A stretch of DNA of 64,000 nt. Origin: Sycon ciliatum (Eukaryota > Porifera > Calcarea > Leucosolenida > Sycettidae). The stretch spans positions 41,583,568 through 41,647,567 of the forward strand of contig NC_088643.1 in the NCBI RefSeq assembly GCF_964019385.1, written 5' to 3'. Below, in pieces: positions 11,896 to 23,919 of this stretch (position 1 is the first letter of the stretch; each line of letters begins with the position of its first letter). The notes under the pieces are model-generated. The model was not told the origin of the DNA and ran no database searches. It saw only the letters and a program-made list of their open reading frames with translations. A program made the translations under genes and the position numbers.

Positions 11896-12612
11896 ATTAA
11901 CTGTACATCGCAAATGCACAGAAAAAGCTGTTATTCTCACTCAACAGGATTTCCGAATGCTGGTAAAATTGCCAAGTTCTCCAGAAATTCTGCAATCTGC
12001 AGAATCGCGGGACAGATTAGGTGATACAATGTGCTCATAGAGACTATTATCATAACTACGCATAATACTTAAAATAGAAGCCAACCAGCAGCTTCATGTT
12101 CGGTTATTTATCAAGGAAAATCTGTGTACTGCATGCATCTAAAATCTTGCAGACGAAAGCCTCTAACGGTGAGGAATTCCGCAAGTTAGCCAGTGCTTAC
12201 ACTATATTTGTGGCAACATCCATGAATGCACACAAACTCCACCTTCAAGCGGTGCTATGATCATATGATGCATGGGAGTGAAGAAGTGATGGTGTAGCAG
12301 AGGATACTACAACTAGGAGCAGGCTGATCAAAGAGTCAAAGAGTCTTTCTATTTACTTGTAAGTTTAACAGCATGCCACCGGGATCAAGGTGATGGTAAA
12401 GTCTTTCTGTGAATGTCGTTACAGAATGTATCTGTGTACTTCAAGTGGGCAAATGGATGGATGTGAGAGGGGGGGGGGGGGGTGATTGGGAGAGCGCTGA
12501 CTTTTGTTTCATTTGTATCATTGCTCCTTATGATCACAAGGCATGGACCAGAAGGATCTGCAAATGGTGCTCATATACCGGCGAAGTAGCACAGACAAAC
12601 TGCGGGGAAACT
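11896..12612. other. 3' flank, no gene seen
   Basis: The downstream side of the minus-strand membrane-protein exon. A G tract lies at about 12470-12482. Nothing else is recognised. Confidence 0.45.
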
Positions 12613-13691
12613 TCAAAATCCATCGTACTCCGGGGGATCCCTTGTCTGCGTTTCTTTCCTCCACATTAGAGGACGACTCTCTCCACCAGTGTAGAGCTTC
12701 TTCTTGCGATAGTAGTGCCAAATCAGGAGTGTAATAATGATGATGTTAGCCAGTAAAGTAGCGGCGATAATACAAATCAGCCCTCCACTCATGGTGCAGC
12801 CATTTTCGCTGGTGTTCAAATTGTACATGGCAGGGCAATACTGTGGCTCCTCGCTGCCTTTAGGACAGTATGCATCGTTGGGACATGGCCTTGGTGGGTT
12901 CTCGGCAGTAGGGCAATAGTACCCAACACCACACTCTATACAGTCGGGCCTGCCCATCTCTGTCGCGTAAAAGCCTTTCGGGCACCGGTGGCACACACTT
13001 CCTGCAAGTTGGTCTTGGTAATGGCCGAGCGGGCATGGGGCACACGCGTGCGAGGCAGGCCGATGTGCAAACTGACCTGGTTGACAGGGCTCGCAGATTG
13101 CACACGACGTGAAGTTGCATGCAAAGCCGGGATCACACGGCCGACAGTACTTCAGATATCCTGGGTTGTGCGAGCCAGCCTGGCACGGCTGACACCAGGA
13201 ACGATTCGCGTACGCCTCCTGGCCGATGTAGCACATCTTGCAGTCGCCGCATGCAGTGTGATTGCACATGGTGTTTGGAGGGCAGGGCGAACAGGACTCC
13301 TTGCCTTTTCGTGTCTGGTTGGTGCCAATAGTGCACAGGTCACACTCCGTGTGCGCCTCATTATCCTTTGCCGAATACTGACCAGCTTCGCATTGTTGGC
13401 AGCTGCTCTGGTTACAGGTGGCCGAGAAATTCCCGCCGTGGCAAACTAGGCAAAACTGCTGCCCTGGGCTGGACTGGAAGCAACCGGCTGGGCACGGCTC
13501 GCAGACAAACGATGCGTTGGTGCCGATGTCGGCAAGTGACACGCTAGCGTTCGCCACTGACCTGCACCATTCTCCCGGTAAGCAGTGCGTGCAGGCGGTA
13601 ACATCACGGCCACTGTCCGTACAGCTCACCGAATCCCAATCACTGTGATCGCACTGGCCAGGGATCTCGGGTACACTCCGTCCAAACCCAT
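12613..13691 (-). CDS. Cys-rich type I membrane protein, last exon
   Basis: The exon opens after a good acceptor (a pyrimidine run and CTGCAG just above 13691, phase 1) and runs about 359 codons to a TGA at 12613-12615. It encodes repeated ephrin-receptor-like (GCC2/GCC3-type) units of the form C-x2-C-x-G-x-F/Y-...-C-x2-C, with many N-x-S/T sites. The string SPGQQFCLVC near the start is typical. A transmembrane segment follows near residues 300-322 (LICIIAATLLANIIIITLLI), then a basic stop-transfer KKK and a cytoplasmic tail of about 35 residues containing PPEY and ending YDGF. This fits a cell-surface receptor-like protein. The signal peptide and N-terminal exons lie upstream on the minus strand and were not found. 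The PPEY string would suit WW-domain ligases, which is an inference. Confidence 0.75.
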
Positions 13692-14789
13692 CTGCAGCCA
13701 CAGAAAGAGGAAACAACACGACTCTCGGTGACTGTGAATGACAACACTGACTCATCCAGTTCATCTACATGTAGTACGTGTAGGAAGGCAGTCATGTTGC
13801 ACCATGTACCACTGCCAGTGGCACATGTTATACTTCCTACTTCGTAGCTACTATTAGCTGTAAACCCGGAAACCTTTGCCATCTGGAATCCTTCGCGGTT
13901 TTCGTTATGGGTTTGAGGTTGCAAAAGTAAGCTGGTGAGAAACGTAGAGCTGCAGTAAAGAAACTGGGGAAATTGACTCTAATCGCAAACATCTCCAGGT
14001 GAAAATTGCCTGTGCTCGCAAATCGCGAACTAAAATCGGTGCAAACGTTTCTGGGTTTATAGTATCTAGATCCAGTCATTATCATTATCATTATTATAAA
14101 TATGGATGCAAAAGCATACATAGATGAGTTGACCGCTTGTCTATTCTGCCAGGAAAATGAAAACCGCAGCCCTCTGGCAGGTTGACCGACTCAGTAAAGA
14201 AGGATCATCCAAACTGCACCTGACTTCTTTGCTCTCAGACTGATCACAACATACATCACACACAGCGTGCGGGTACGGAACACGGTTGGCAGGACCCAGT
14301 TTTATCGCTCTTCTATACTGCCTTGCAGTATAATTCTTGTGATCCTTGAGATCTTGAGTTATCCTATACTCCCCATATACAATGAAGGTTAGATAATAGC
14401 CTTGCCCACAAATGACAAATTGAGTTCAGCAACAAAACTCTGTTGCCCAAGTCGTTTAGCAAGTCCTTTTCGTACATGTTAGATCGGGTATAGTGACCGC
14501 AAATTACCGACAGATCGGATTTACTGACACCGGCATTTCGGTGCCTGAAGACCTGAAAGTGTGCAGTGAGATGCCGAGTTTGAGTACTCTTTATTTCCTA
14601 AATCGCATACAAAAAGCCAGACGCTCCGATTAAACATATTAGTGGCCATTCAACTAGAGTATGATGATTGTATATCGATTAGTGAGCCATTTGGTTCTCT
14701 CTACTCCTGTGCCAATGTTCACTACCCAGTCTGCACATCAGTATCTCTGACTAGGTTTTGCTCTGAAACTGCCGATTGTACAAAAACAC
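13692..14789. other. Probably intron of the membrane-protein gene
   Basis: A minus-strand frame near 13760-13870 reads SSYEVGSITCATGSGTWCN and might be another Cys-bearing exon, but its donor is weak. The rest shows no feature. Confidence 0.35.
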
Positions 14790-14796
14790 GTACAAT

Positions 14797-15276
14797 CAAG
14801 AGTTCATAACCCCGGGGGTAGGCCCCGGTGGATAATGCTAGCATTATATCGAGCATAATTAACACTTTCTGGAGACTAGCACTGCGCCAGCATAATCTGG
14901 CAAGTGTTGCCGAAAACTAGCATATTCTAGCGACAACTAGCATATTATTGCAAAACATGGGATTTTCGTGAGAATTCACAATGCCCTCGCGACTAGTACT
15001 ACCGCGCCTTTGCCTGCTGAGTAATAATATAATTCTGTGCTTCTTGCATTTTTCTGTTTCGTAGAACATTACTTATGCTGCAAAATACATGTATGCTGTT
15101 ATCAATCTGCAACATTAGTAATCTATGCCACTATTTCCATTTTTCCGAAGCAGAATTCAAGCATTATCAGTGCTACTTTGGAGCCGCTGAGAATGCGAGC
15201 ATAGTGAAAAGCAGAACCCATCAAATTCTCAAGCATTATCCGCCGGGGCCTACCCGAAGCGGGTTATGAACTCTTG
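14797..15276. mobile_element. TIR element with 7-bp target duplication
   Basis: The ends CAAGAGTTCATAACCC and its complement GGGTTATGAACTCTTG bound 480 bp; similarity of the inverted repeats extends about 40 bp. GTACAAT stands immediately outside both ends (14790-14796 and 15277-15283), a clear target duplication. No coding capacity. The CA start and 7-bp duplication would suit a P-type or hAT-type element; I cannot decide. Confidence 0.8.
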
Positions 15277-15754
15277 GTACAATGCATGAAAGAGTATCCG
15301 CTGGAGTATAACTAAGAGTATGCAACTATATTTCTCTTTCTTATGAGCCAGCCACGCCATACACGCCCTATGAGTTCATCATATAGCTACATCGGTACAC
15401 TGTGGAAAGTCAAACACCGCTCTTTCTCTGTGGTTTGCAACCAACTTTCATATGCGGAACTGTAGTTCAGTATGCCTCCAAAATTAACGTTAAAAAGGTC
15501 ACATCAGCACTCAAACGAATCAGGCAAAACGGCTTCCGCAGGCCACCAATATGCCTTTTCACCTTAGTGGCGAATGCAGACCTCACAAGTGAGTCAGGGG
15601 AGAGGAGGTGAGTCTCTCATTCTCAACCAATCGGGCGTGTAACAGCCCATAACCCTGCAAACTGCATCCTTGTTATCCTCACTCCGAGCTGTGAGTGCCC
15701 AGTTGACCTTGCGTGTCGGCGCAGTTCACCACGCGTAAACAGTCTTTTTACATG

Positions 15755-15835
15755 CTCCCGGCTACCAGCGCTGTCTCGAACTCGGGACCTCATGATTCGC
15801 AGGCAGGACTGCAACCCAATCGGCCATATGTCTAT
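15755..15835 (-). repeat. tRNA-derived SINE head
   Basis: On the minus strand TGGCCGATTGGGTTGCAGTC (A-box-like) is followed about 30 nt later by GAGTTCGAGAC (B-box-like). Paired stems of a working tRNA are not preserved, so this is a SINE promoter region and not a tRNA gene. The 3' boundary is not defined. Confidence 0.5.
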
Positions 15836-17213
15836 CTGGCATATGGCGTCACTATTTCCACTAAATTGGTAAACATGTAGAAATATTTCCACTAAAATTC
15901 GCCCACAGGGTGCCCGGTAGACCGAGGTGCCCGTACCTTCAAGGTCCGGACAAGAGAGATATGAGTGTGTACAGACAGTACAGAGTTTTACGGCAGTCAT
16001 GGTAGTCCCTCTAGCCCTATGATCTATTCATTCACTAAGTATTGGGCAGTAAGGTTCTAGAGATAGAGTGTCAGAGTCTGTCAGTGCTACTACATGCAGT
16101 ACTGCAGTCTACAAGACTTAGTAGTTAGTTGTACAGCAGTATCATTTTCATTTGCTTGTACAGCCTCCCCTCAGCACACTTCAGCAGTGTCGCTGTCAGC
16201 AATCTTGTCCTCTTCGCCTAACCACCGAATGAAGAACAGTCAGGGGTTCGGATCGCGGACAACTCCCACAAATCGTACACAAACTGAAGCTCTTACCAAG
16301 TCTCATAGCCGAACACAGTGAGCTGCTCATGTGCAGGCTGGCAGCAAGAACAATCCAAAGTCGAGCAGAATCAAACGGTGTCCATCTTGTTCGCCGGCGA
16401 CCTGTGGAGCGAGCCGTCTGCGGCTGATCTGGCGTTATCTGATTGAATCGTGTGCTGCGCGCATCGCAAGTGCATGCCATTCTTGATATCCTTGGCGAAC
16501 GGCAGCGCAGGCTAAACTCTGGACTTCTCTCAACTAACTTTGGCGACGTTTGCACACAGATTATTTCACAGTTTCAGGCCAGATCGCGCGCTCGAATTCG
16601 CACGTACGTAAGCTGGCACAAGCAGGCTTCACACCGCGTACCGACCGTACCACTGCACTGCATGCATACAGTGGATCTATTTCAGGTGAATGGACCGCAC
16701 GTGGTCCTCCTTCCTTCCTTTGCTTGCGAGCTAGCTAGCAGCACTCCAGCAGCATGTAATGCGACAAGGATGAACTACTGCACTGGTTCAGCGTGCAGGA
16801 GAAGGAAGCCCATTCGGCTGTTGAAAGCCACAGCACGACGTAAAAGGGCAAAGGACTCGGCAGATCGAAGCTCAGGCAATAAATACAAGTAAAGTTTAGG
16901 AATCAGAGATGCATGCAGTCCGGTCTACCCAGACAGATTCAGTACCACGCTGCGATTGGCGCAGCAACCAACGTGCACTGGACTTGGTCTTGACTCTTGG
17001 AGCCCTGGACGGGTGTACAGGCGCAGCAACTCATTCCGAGTCCAGCTGTACCGAGTCCGAATGACGTCGTAGCTGCTGTTCGTCACCTGCTGGTCGGAGC
17101 AAGGCTGGATTCCCTACCCTAGCCCGACGCTAGCGCCTCGTCTCGTGACACCAGCTGTCTTGCTCTATCAGCCTATGACACATGTCCCTGACAAGACAAT
17201 CGTGAATGTAAAA
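15836..17213. other. No gene recognised
   Basis: Contains a 149-codon plus-strand frame at 16443-16892 without recognisable domain, homology pattern or splice support. Treated as non-coding. Confidence 0.4.
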
Positions 17214-17398
17214 CTAAGAAATCCCGTCTCAGTGCATGTCTGGTGTAGATCTGACAATAATATGTCCAACCCCCCCCCCCCCCCCCTCCTCTCTCTCGTA
17301 TCCCGTCCGGATACTAAGAAATCCCGTCTCAGTGCATGTCTGGTGTAGATCTGACAATAATATGTCCAACCCCCTCCTCTCTCTCGTATCCCGTCCGG
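17214..17398 (+). repeat. Tandem duplication of about 100 bp
   Basis: ACTAAGAAATCCCGTCTCAG to CGTATCCCGTCCGGAT occurs twice in a row (about 17214-17313 and 17314-17398). The copies differ mainly in the length of an internal C tract, which is about 17 C in the first copy and 5 in the second. Confidence 0.9.
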
Positions 17399-17536
17399 AT
17401 TGCTGACTGTCACTGATCTCCACTCCACAGCACTTGTGTACATCACCATGGTCACTGGTGCCGGCAAACCTTAGCCTGTAGGTATTGGCACCCCGTCATC
17501 AACATCATCATTATCATCATATTTGTTGTCGTTGTC

Positions 17537-18078
<542 letters not shown>

Positions 18079-18149
18079 CGCTCAACACCTTAAATACTGG
18101 AGCTTACTTGCTGTATGCTAGGGCTTGGCGTTGTTGACCAAGCTAGTAG

Positions 18150-18150
18150 A

Positions 18151-18229
<79 letters not shown>

Positions 18230-18314
18230 AGGGAGGGAGGGAGGGAGGGAGGGAGGGAGGGAGGGAGGGAGGAAGGAGGGAGGGAGGGAGAGAGAGAGAG
18301 AGAGACTCAGAGAG

Positions 18315-18391
<77 letters not shown>
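18150..18391. repeat. GA/GGGA microsatellite
   Basis: GA repeats, then GGGA repeats at about 18222-18290, then GA again. Frames through it (poly Arg-Glu, poly Ser-Leu) are artefacts. Confidence 0.95.
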
Positions 18392-18393
<2 letters not shown>

Positions 18394-18564
18394 CACTGGT
18401 ACACCTTTGATGTGCAATCATTGATTTACATGCTTGTTCTTTTCTTTTCTGTCTTACTTTCTTTCCTTGTGTTTCTTATTATTTATTTTTAAATCCAACA
18501 TTTCACACTCACTTTGCGCACTTTCTCTCGCATCCTTAACTATGCTACTAGTACATACACAAAT

Positions 18565-18632
18565 AGGAGATCCCCCAGATAGGCGTTAGCCTTTGGGTAA
18601 TCCTGAAATAAAGATTATTATTATTATTATTA
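18565..18632 (+). repeat. Likely LINE/SINE 3' end with ATT tail
   Basis: The string GGTAATCCTGAAATAAAGA runs into six ATT units, the usual look of a non-LTR retroelement 3' end. Only this tail is visible, so family assignment is not possible. Confidence 0.4.
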
Positions 18633-18636
18633 TGAG

Positions 18637-18918
<282 letters not shown>

Positions 18919-18999
18919 TACTACTACTACTAGTACTAATACATTGTACATATACATGTAGTCTCAAGGTTTGGAGACTCCACTGTAGCCAATACTTGA

Positions 19000-19073
19000 A
19001 TCCATACATCCTGTACACACACCTTGTCCGCTAGAGAGAGTGTGTACAAGGTGTGTGTACAGGATGTATGGAT
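19000..19073. repeat. Perfect short hairpin
   Basis: About 28 bp around CCATACATCCTGTACACACA is repeated in reverse complement after a loop of about 16 bp. No flanking duplication was identified. Confidence 0.7.
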
Positions 19074-19194
19074 ATACATGTAGTAGCAAGAGTATAGTTA
19101 TTGAACCACCCCCATTGAAAGGTTTCACCAGTTGCACACGCTTGGGCATAATTATACATGACTTGGACTCTTGGTATGGTAGTACTTCAGTAGT

Positions 19195-19735
19195 ACTACT
19201 AGTACGAGGCTATCCGTCGGCTCGCCACAACGAGCTTCGGGACCTCCTGGCGGGAGTACTGCGGGACTCTCCTGGAGGTACTGCCCGATGTGGAGATTGA
19301 GCCACGTTTGCTACCACTACACGGTGAGGCCATCTCTGCCGCCTCCGCTAATCGTCAGCCAGAGGCACGCCTGGACATACGGGCTAGGGGTTTCTGGTCG
19401 CGGCAGCAGGACACCTTTTTTGATGTAAGGGTCACTGACCTTGGGCCGTCCTTGCTGTCTCGTCCGGAAATCCTTAGCCACCTGAGAACACATGAGAGAA
19501 TGAAGAAGGCGGCGTATGGTGCCAGAGACTAGAGTCAACCAGGTGGAGAGAGCATCATTCACCCCACTGGTGTTTTCGACCTCGGGTGTGGCGGGCAAGG
19601 AAACTACTATATTTCTGAAGTCGCTAGTTGCTCTCGTTATAGACAAAAACAAAGACTTGGTATATTCTGCCGTGATGGGTGAGTTACGCACCCGGGTTTC
19701 ATTTTGCCTGCTGCGATGGGCAGTAACGTGCTTTA
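19195..19735 (+). pseudogene. Decayed retroelement C-terminal region
   Basis: Pieces in different frames read YPSARHNELRDLL, then VEIEPRLLPLHGE, SANRQPEARLDIRARGFW and FFDVRV, then FTPLVFSTSGVAGKETT. I recall this series from the C-terminal part of multicopy retroelement proteins in cnidarians and sponges. The E...D...FFDVRV layout resembles a PD-(D/E)XK nuclease fold, which is an inference. At least two frameshifts (near 19265 and 19525) break it. The copy is cut at 19736 by a TTAA-flanked transposon, beyond which GC-rich sequence at 21932-22090 may be its continuation. Confidence 0.55.
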
Positions 19736-19736
19736 A

Positions 19737-21927
19737 GGTAGCAGTACTGGAAAACGGGTGTCAGATTTAGCCAAAATATCAATTTCACGGGAACTGCTTC
19801 AAGTGTGATTTTTCTGAAAGAAGGAATACCAAAGGCTCTACAAATGAAATTTTTTGGCATTCGAACCAGCCAAAGCAGAGATATGGCCCTTCAAAAACTG
19901 AAAATACCCGTCAAAATTTCAAAATTGCACTGATCAGCTGATCGATGTCAATCTATTTCGAGAGGGTTTCTGTACAATATCAGCGCATCCTTGCCAATCT
20001 CGGCCTGATTCACACTATCTGTCCAGCTAAAACCAGTTTAGAGCTGGGCTGAGTGTCGCGATCGCCACATGCAGCGCCTACCTGGCCCAAGCTAGCTGGC
20101 CTGGCTGCGCTGGCCTGCACTCAACCCACGCAATTGTATTTTCAAAAATGATAACAAAATTCTTTGTTCTCAAACTGTTTGCCAATGCGACGAGCGTTTG
20201 TCATCGACGTTGGAGCTCTGCGCTTGAGTTGTTGTGCTGGCGCTACTTGGTCAGGAGACGGGTGATGAACACAAACGAAGGTCGCTCAGCAGGCCAAGGA
20301 AAAGCAAATTTCCTAGAGTTACGTCCAAGCTCGTTTCAAGTCCTGAAGTATTTGAGCCAATTGAGGGGAGTGAAAGCGAACACGAGTCGCAGGCTGATGG
20401 AGCTGGTGAGGGCGTAGAAGATGACTCTGATATTCCAGCTGATTTTTTATCCAGTGATGCCTCGTGTGATAACGATGGAGATTAGTCTGAAGAGGATTGC
20501 GATGATATTCCATCAGGAATTCGAATTGTTCACATGGAGAGCTTACAGCAATTGGTGACGTCAGCGTGTGTATGTAGTAATTATCAAGAGGGCAACCTGA
20601 CTATCAAAGATAATTTTCGTCATGGCCTCGCCTCAACAATTAGTTTGCAGTGCGAATCGTGCTGCTCATCAACCAGTGTAGCCCTGGCAGAAAGACACCC
20701 ACTTGCTAAATTGTACGATATAAACCGCCGCCGCAGTGTGCTTGCCATGCGCCTTATTGGTAGTGGACGAGAAGGTCTGAACAGTATCTGTGGGATATTG
20801 GATATGCCGCCTCCTATTAGGAAGTCCAATTCTGGGCACAGCGATGCACTACACACTGCTGTGGAAACTGATGCTAGGGACAGCATGAAGAGTGCTGCAC
20901 AGCGTCTTCTTGTTCGGCGAACAACAGAACAGCATTCCCACCCGGAGCATGTTGCAGTTAGCACCGATGGAACGTGGATGAAGCGCGGATTCTCATCAAT
21001 GTTTGGTATGCCAACTGTTGTGTCCTATGAGACAGAAAAGGTTCTGGACGCGGAGGTGCTATCAAAACACTGCAGTGGATGTGAAACTGGAAGAACAGAT
21101 GGCAAGCAAGAAAGATTTCTAATGCTGAGTACGAACAATGGAAATGTTTTCGGCTGTGCTGGAAGTGATGAGCTGCTCTAAGGGTTCACTTGCCAGCTCT
21201 GGTCTTCTCAAGTTGGATGAAGAGAAGCAGTATCACAGGAGGAGAAGGTCCAGTGAGGAGCAAAAGTCAGCCAGGAAGAGAAGAAGAGCCATTCGAATGG
21301 GATTTGCTGACACGATACAGCAAGCAGAGGTAGTCACATACATTGCTGGAGGGTTCTCAGAGTGCCAAAAGTTAGTGTTTTTGGGCCTTCCGGCCAAACT
21401 TTGGTACACTATATCTCCAGACTGGCTCATCACAGCCCAATAAACCTTATATGTAGATTGATCAGTGGAAAATTTCCCAGATGCTGAATATATTTATAAA
21501 GCCATAGTTTTTTGTTTGGCGGATGTTAGCTGCCTCAGTAGTAATAATCTTTTTCGACGGTGACGGGCGTCTTCACAGATGATGTTGACTGGGTGGTGCT
21601 ATTTGTGTCCTATCTCCAATCTGTTCTATTCAGCATCTGCTACTGTTGTAGACTGTCCCTTGTGATGCATTTTTAACACTTCAGCTGATATTATGTTGCT
21701 GCTAGCATGTACCAAAAATCTGAGATGACGGCATTTGTTTACTCTCCAGTGCAGTGAACCTTTGGGACGATGCGAAGTAAATAAGTTCAAGGTAGTACTT
21801 TTATTAGGTGGTGGCGTGAATCATGAATCTGTGCTCAAAATTTTGTGGGAAAAGATTCACAGACACCGAAGTAATACCCGATTTTAGTTGTGTGTATTTG
21901 CGAATGGCATATTCCAGTACTGCTACC
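19737..21927 (+). mobile_element. TTAA-flanked Mutator/Kolobok-like element, copy 1
   Basis: The left end GGTAGCAGTACTGGAA is repeated in reverse complement at 21912-21927. TTAA stands outside both ends (19733-19736 and 21928-21931). The 2191-bp element carries a broken transposase of the same family as the open one at 26712-28550, and its ends resemble those of that element (GGTGGCAGTCTGGGTTC). TTAA duplications are known for piggyBac and Kolobok elements. The transposase is not of piggyBac type by its motifs. Confidence 0.85.
20234..21443 (+). pseudogene. Broken Mutator/Kolobok-like transposase
   Basis: The N-terminal acidic region, an in-frame TAG at 20483-20485, then an open stretch from 20486 through the first catalytic block (TDGTWMKRGFSSMFG) and the CxxC-bearing LSKHCSGC region. 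After about 21180 the frame changes and jumps directly to the basic C-terminal tail (RRRRSSEEQK, then TYIAGGF). The second Asp block (GDGD) and the Glu block (NE-x-FNG) are missing, so a central segment has been deleted. It cannot encode a working transposase. Confidence 0.85.
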
Positions 21928-21931
21928 TTAA

Positions 21932-22650
21932 GTTTAGGGGCTGCAGGGCCTCCTACATTCGCCGGCGAATCGCCGCAAGGTCGGGAGCCCGGGCCGCGGG
22001 GCCCTTTGCAGCTTGTTGCCGCCGGCTCTACTGACACTGCTAACACGGGCAGAGGCGTGACCGTTTGCCTTTGCGTGCCGGTACGGTAGGCATTTTATTA
22101 GGTAACGATTTCTTGTGAAGTTTTTGCGTTCAATTTTATTATTATTTCAATTGAGTGTTCTATTAAATAGAACACTCAATTTTATTTCCGAAATAATAAT
22201 TGGGTTGTCTTTTTGCTTTGACTCTTACTTCATGGTGTTGTGAATAAAGCCGTTCTCATTCAATGAATCATGATTCATGTAGTGACCGGGTGACAGTGTA
22301 ATGCTACTTCCTTGTATTGCTAGGATTGCAAGGAGCGCGCAGATCTAGACTTCTGCGTCTGAGAGCATAATTAATTATGGTGGTGATTACTGATATTAAG
22401 TATTAGCACTGATTACAACAGCCAAGACTAGCAAGAGCTACGGAGCATAGAGGTTATGCGAATGATTTCATGGGGTGAATCAGTGGATTTTCTCTAATCA
22501 ATTGAGGCGCTAAGCATGTGTATGCAGCGTGAGTCGCTAGTGCAGGCGGAGCGCTGTATCGAGTCCAGGGAGTCGTTTACCCCGGGTTGACTACTCCCTG
22601 ATCGAGACCAGTGAGTCGTATACGACGCCCAGATCGAGACTATAAGTATA
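21932..22650. other. Possible retroelement remainder; no intact gene
   Basis: GC-rich sequence at 21940-22090 may continue the retroelement cut at 19736. A perfect hairpin (ATTGAGTGTTCTATT and complement) lies at about 22151-22182. The rest is unremarkable. Confidence 0.35.
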
Positions 22651-22722
22651 AGAGAGGTTGTGCATAACGAAAATTCGTAAAGATCTTTCGGAATCTGAAA
22701 AACGCATCATGGCTCCGTTTAA

Positions 22723-23022
22723 ATGCTTTTCGGCTAGTGTGTTTCTATGGTATAGCGGACTGAAGAATGTAAACGTGTTTTGCAATATATGTATGAAGCT
22801 ATTTTGTATATAGTATGTAACTGTATGTTCCCATTCCGTTTTTGCTTTGGTGTAGCCCTGAGGTTGATTTGCTTATTTATTTCTACCCTTCCTCTCTCCG
22901 TACTTCTGTCCCCCCCCCCCTCTCTCTCTCTCTCATTCCTTCTGTCGTCCACATGTATCAAAGGAGGTGAAATCGCCTGTTTGTGGTGCGACGTTAAATA
23001 AACTTCTACAACACTACAACAA
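22723..23022 (+). repeat. SINE-like repeat, copy 1
   Basis: Starts at ATGCTTTTCGGCTAGTGTG and ends GGTGCGACGTTAAATAAAC followed by a CAA-rich tail. The same sequence recurs at 24510-25110. A 17-bp direct repeat (ACGAAAATTCGTAAAGA) stands at 22667-22683 and 23042-23058, possibly a target duplication with some extra host sequence. No RNA polymerase III boxes were recognised, so it may be a LINE 3' end instead. Confidence 0.6.
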
Positions 23023-23211
23023 TCTGAGCCGTCTGGAAGTGACGAAAATTCGTAAAGAAAATCTGTTGTGCTCAACGAAAAACGTAGTGTGACCATGGTG
23101 ACCCTTTCGAGTACTTTTTCCGCTGTTTGCGCGAACAGCTCCAGCAGCTTCATCACTCTGTCGCGAACAGCTTTCTTCGTCACACCACCGAACTGAGTTG
23201 GGCTCAAGGTT

Positions 23212-23919
23212 CAGGGGCGTAGCCAGGATTGTGGCTGAGGGGGGTGCTCACTGGAAGTGTGGGCCTGCGTCGGAAGGGCGCGAAAAATGGGGGGGGTCCG
23301 GGGGCCCTCCCCCGGAAAATTTTTCGATATTGAGTGCCAAATCCTTCATTTTTGCATCTATTTCATTATTTTCCATTCCACCAATGATTCAATAAAAAGT
23401 CAGATAATCGTATGAAACGCACAGTACTTTGCTACAGAAGTTGGATGGTAAGAGATTAACAGGGTGTGGTTAGACCCAGAATATAATACAGACAATTGTT
23501 GAATCTGTATTACTTCTTGCAACCTTGCCAGTGACGTCTTGCTCGTCCGAACGGTCCTTCAGCGCCCTGAAACTGGTCAAGGACCGGCAGAGATCAGTGA
23601 TGAAGAACTCCCGGCTGACTGGCCTCACCTTGCTGCAGGTTCATCATGACATTCCAGTTGACGTGGGTGCGGTCATCGATGAGTTTGCTCGCCGCCATCC
23701 ACGACGAATGCAGCTGGTGAATGTATTGCCAAACTAGTAATACTAGTAATACAGTTGGCCGGGCCCCGTCGTGCAGCGCAGCGTCGTGTGGCGTCGATCT
23801 TGTCGACGTCGAGTCTCGATCGCGGGCGGGCGTAGATCCACAGCAGTACGAAAATGGTACCTGGAATTTTTGAGGGGGGTGCTTGGGCACCCAAAGCACC
23901 CCCCCTGGCTACGCCACTG
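23212..23919 (+). mobile_element. hAT element, 708 bp, 5-bp target duplication
   Basis: The ends CAGGGGCGTAGCCAGG and (complement) CAGTGGCGTAGCCAGG are good hAT termini. AGGTT stands outside both (23207-23211 and 23920-23924). Only a C-terminal transposase fragment is kept inside, so it cannot move by itself. Most hAT elements make 8-bp duplications; here 5 bp fits better and also keeps the host frame. Confidence 0.85.
23525..23737 (+). pseudogene. hAT transposase C-terminal dimerisation fragment
   Basis: Reads PVTSCSSERSFSALKLVKDR, then a Leu-rich helix and IPVDVGAVIDEFA. SERSFSALK is the hallmark of the hAT dimerisation region. The catalytic part is absent. Confidence 0.85.

Noticed and set aside
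15755-15835. tRNA gene on the minus strand
   Set aside because: The B box is imperfect and stems do not close.
16443-16892. 149-codon plus-strand frame
   Set aside because: No domain, no splice support, composition like the surrounding non-coding DNA.
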